The notes beneath the pieces were generated by a model that saw only the letters and a program-made list of their open reading frames with translations, had not been told where the DNA came from and made no database searches. This document shows, in pieces, positions 62,623-64,000 of a DNA stretch of 64,000 nucleotides; positions within the stretch are counted from its first letter, which is position 1; every line of letters starts with the position of its first letter. Position numbers and translations under genes: made by a program. The stretch is from Planctomycetota bacterium (lineage in GTDB: Bacteria; Planctomycetota; UBA1135; GCA-002686595), in the NCBI GenBank assembly GCA_012959525.1, contig DUDB01000029.1:58453-122452 (forward strand), given 5' to 3'.

Positions 62623-62687
62623 GATAAGATGGGCTGGCATCACAGAAGTGTGGAGTAGGCGCCCCCGTGAATCTCAAGGAGCAAGTC

Positions 62688-63185
62688 ATGACGAATGGAG
62701 AACTGCTCATTACGCCACCCGAGGTCGGACACTGCGACGCCTGCGAGCAGGTCCTGCGAGAGCTGCCAGAGTGGTTCGGACTTGAGGACTCACTCATGGA
62801 ATACGTCGAGGCTGCGAAGTCCACGCCCACCCTGCTGGCGATGGAGGGAGAGAATGTCCTGGGCTTTCTGATGATCAAACGCCATTTCCCCGAGTCCGCC
62901 GAGGTCGCTTGCATCGGACTCTTGCCCTCACACCACCGCCGCGGCATCGGGAGACTGATGCAGGGCGCCGCGGAGAAATGGCTCCGGGCCGATGGCTGCA
63001 GGTACCTTCAAGTGAAGACCCTCGCAGAAGCTGCCAACTCCGAGAGCTATGCGCTGACGCGGAAGTTCTATGAGGCCATGGGCTTCTCCCGGTTGGAGGT
63101 ACATCCGGACCTGTGGCAAAAGTGGAACCCATGCCTCGTCTTTGTGAAGGCGCTTACTCCAGAATCCGGGGCGCGCCAGGAATAG
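62688..63185 (+). CDS. GNAT-family N-acetyltransferase
   Basis: The product is 165 residues. The ATG at 62688 has AAGGAG 8 bases upstream, which supports it over the GTG at 62667. The acetyl-CoA loop is LLPSHHRRGIGRLMQG, with LQVKTLA and RKFYEAMGFSRL downstream, as in GNATs. It is flanked by dispersed repeats and small genes. Acceptor unknown. Confidence 0.88.
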   Translation: MTNGELLITPPEVGHCDACEQVLRELPEWFGLEDSLMEYVEAAKSTPTLLAMEGENVLGFLMIKRHFPESAEVACIGLLPSHHRRGIGRLMQGAAEKWLRADGCRYLQVKTLAEAANSESYALTRKFYEAMGFSRLEVHPDLWQKWNPCLVFVKALTPESGARQE

Positions 63186-63233
63186 ACCAAAAAACCAGAA
63201 GCCGTCGCTTCCTAGTTCGAGGAAAGCTACGCG

Positions 63234-63250
63234 TGATGGGACTCCTTCAG
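63234..63250. repeat. 17-bp dispersed repeat, copy 2
   Basis: TGATGGGACTCCTTCAG, partner of 62606-62622. It lies 21 bases before the 75-bp repeat. Confidence 0.65.
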
Positions 63251-63270
63251 AGCTGGTTGTAGCTAGATGA

Positions 63271-63345
63271 AGGGACTCCAAGCAGTTCTTGAGGAGTTCG
63301 TGGTGCTGCTCCTACCATGACGGGCATGAAGAACTTCTGGAAAGA
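63271..63345 (+). repeat. 75-bp direct repeat, copy 1
   Basis: It matches 63691-63765 at 73 of 75 bases. It covers the 46 bases before a start codon and the first 29 bases of the gene. Confidence 0.93.
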
Positions 63346-63634
63346 TCCTGTCGATCTCATCGCGTGTGCTGATAATCCCGGTATCTTGCCTGTCAAACTG
63401 AAAAAGCTTCGCAAAGACCGGACAATAACGGCGGTGGCTGGGCTTCTTGGCTGTCTCGTCGCAATCTTCTCCGAGGCTCCAGCCCTGTTAAGTTTTGGGC
63501 TCGTTTTAGTGCTTAGATGTGAAATCATGGGTTGTTGGATCCAACAACTTCTCTTGATCCAACATCAGCGAAAGGCAGAGCGAGGCCTGCGGGAAGAGGT
63601 AGAAGCCCTAAGCGCAGCCCAAGGTGGCGACTAA
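63317..63634 (+). CDS. Small membrane protein, variant 1 of a tandem pair
   Basis: The product is 105 residues from the ATG at 63317. The shared head is MTGMKNFWKD. After it come VKLKKLRKDRTI, two hydrophobic helices (~37-52 and 55-80) and a charged helix (HQRKAERGLREEVEAL). No family is recognised. Its start region is duplicated 420 bases downstream in front of a related gene. Confidence 0.7.
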   Translation: MTGMKNFWKDPVDLIACADNPGILPVKLKKLRKDRTITAVAGLLGCLVAIFSEAPALLSFGLVLVLRCEIMGCWIQQLLLIQHQRKAERGLREEVEALSAAQGGD

Positions 63635-63690
63635 TTCCCGAGGCCTTGGTCCAAACCTGTGCATCTCGTTGAGCTGGGTGGGAACTAGGT

Positions 63691-63765
63691 AGGGACTCCA
63701 AGCAGTTCTTGAGGAGTTCGTGGTGCCGCTCCTACCATGACGAGCATGAAGAACTTCTGGAAAGA
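63691..63765 (+). repeat. 75-bp direct repeat, copy 2
   Basis: Copy of 63271-63345, displaced by exactly 420 bases. It carries the upstream region and the start of the second small gene. Confidence 0.93.
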
Positions 63766-64000
63766 CGACGTACTCATCTCGTGTGCCGCCGATCCCATCA
63801 CCCTGTCCGTCAAGTTGAATAGGTTCCGTACTCTACGAATACTCAACTTATGTGGCGGTGCGGTTGTTGCACTCCTGGGCATTCCCGGCATGCTCGCGGG
63901 GGGGGGTCTGGGCCTGCTCGCCATTCAGATGTGTGGTGGGTTGGCTCTTATGCTTTCGGCAGGGTTTTGGGATATTCAAATCAAACCCCTTCTCTTGATC
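63737..64000 (+). CDS. Small membrane protein, variant 2, cut by the window end
   Basis: At least 88 residues are visible and the frame is open at 64000. It begins MTSMKNFWKDDVLISCAAD. Layout matches variant 1 (SVKLNRFR, hydrophobic helices, IKPLLLI), but the body after the first ~9 residues has diverged strongly in sequence. Confidence 0.7.
   Translation, partial: MTSMKNFWKDDVLISCAADPITLSVKLNRFRTLRILNLCGGAVVALLGIPGMLAGGGLGLLAIQMCGGLALMLSAGFWDIQIKPLLLI

Noticed and set aside
62571..63736. Integron attC sites in the variable tail
   Set aside because: The repeats lack paired RYYYAAC/GTTRRRY ends and no integrase is visible; they were kept only as unexplained repeats.

Overview
The window is GC-rich (about 65% by eye), densely coded on both strands and contains no phage, insertion sequence, CRISPR array, rRNA or tRNA that I could recognise. 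Several traits fit a marine Planctomycetota-type bacterium. The exported S8 protease ends in a C-terminal domain of a kind I associate with that phylum. There are also large exported HEAT-repeat proteins, carboxypeptidase-regulatory-like proteins, a nickel superoxide dismutase, an HMG-CoA reductase, and many genes without a clear Shine-Dalgarno sequence. This assignment is inference, not proof.

Layout. Positions 1-14000 hold an exported protease (cut by the window start), a tandem universal stress protein, glucose-6-phosphate isomerase, a YugP-type metalloprotease, a MerR regulator followed by a cysteine desulfurase, Ni-SOD, a surface protein, a SprT-like protein, a BY-kinase-type ATPase and a 703-residue exported protein. 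Positions 14085-17794 are a tight operon for a biotin-dependent acyl-CoA carboxylase (biotin carboxylase, GcdA-like carboxyltransferase, biotin carrier). Next come endonuclease III and frataxin, an AsmA-like protein, YqgE, RlmD and a GT-C membrane glycosyltransferase. A lower-GC methyltransferase gene at 26045-26737 sits between imperfect direct repeats that include a remnant of the trmL 3' end. Positions 27461-36700 hold trmL, a Y-family DNA polymerase, two tandem HMA lipoprotein genes with in-frame UGA, a fused flavin hydroxylase/OYE enzyme, a DnaE-type polymerase and a four-repeat Myb/SANT-like protein. Positions 36808-47879 hold PTS enzyme I, Tex, a DJ-1-like protein, EF-G and HMG-CoA reductase. 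Positions 48076-61464 hold two SPFH proteins, guanine deaminase, an M14 peptidase, a nitroreductase-methyltransferase fusion, a TPMT-like methyltransferase, a HEAT+VWA protein, a radical SAM protein, PdxA and exported or membrane proteins. From 61532 an SDR gene leads into a variable tail of small genes with dispersed and tandem repeats.

The most striking result is the pair of tandem genes at 28991-29712. Each is a lipoprotein with a heavy-metal-associated domain in which the first metal-ligand cysteine is encoded by UGA. Each has, at exactly the same distance after the UGA, a 6-bp stem with the same GGUCU loop, and the two stems differ by pairing-preserving changes. This is best read as two selenoproteins with bacterial SECIS elements.

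The second result is a 21-bp direct-repeat-containing motif (19/21 identical) just upstream of both the Y-family polymerase and the DnaE-type polymerase, a candidate shared operator for translesion polymerases. Iron-sulfur functions recur in the window (MerR plus cysteine desulfurase, frataxin beside endonuclease III, RlmD, a radical SAM enzyme), but no complete isc or suf operon is present.
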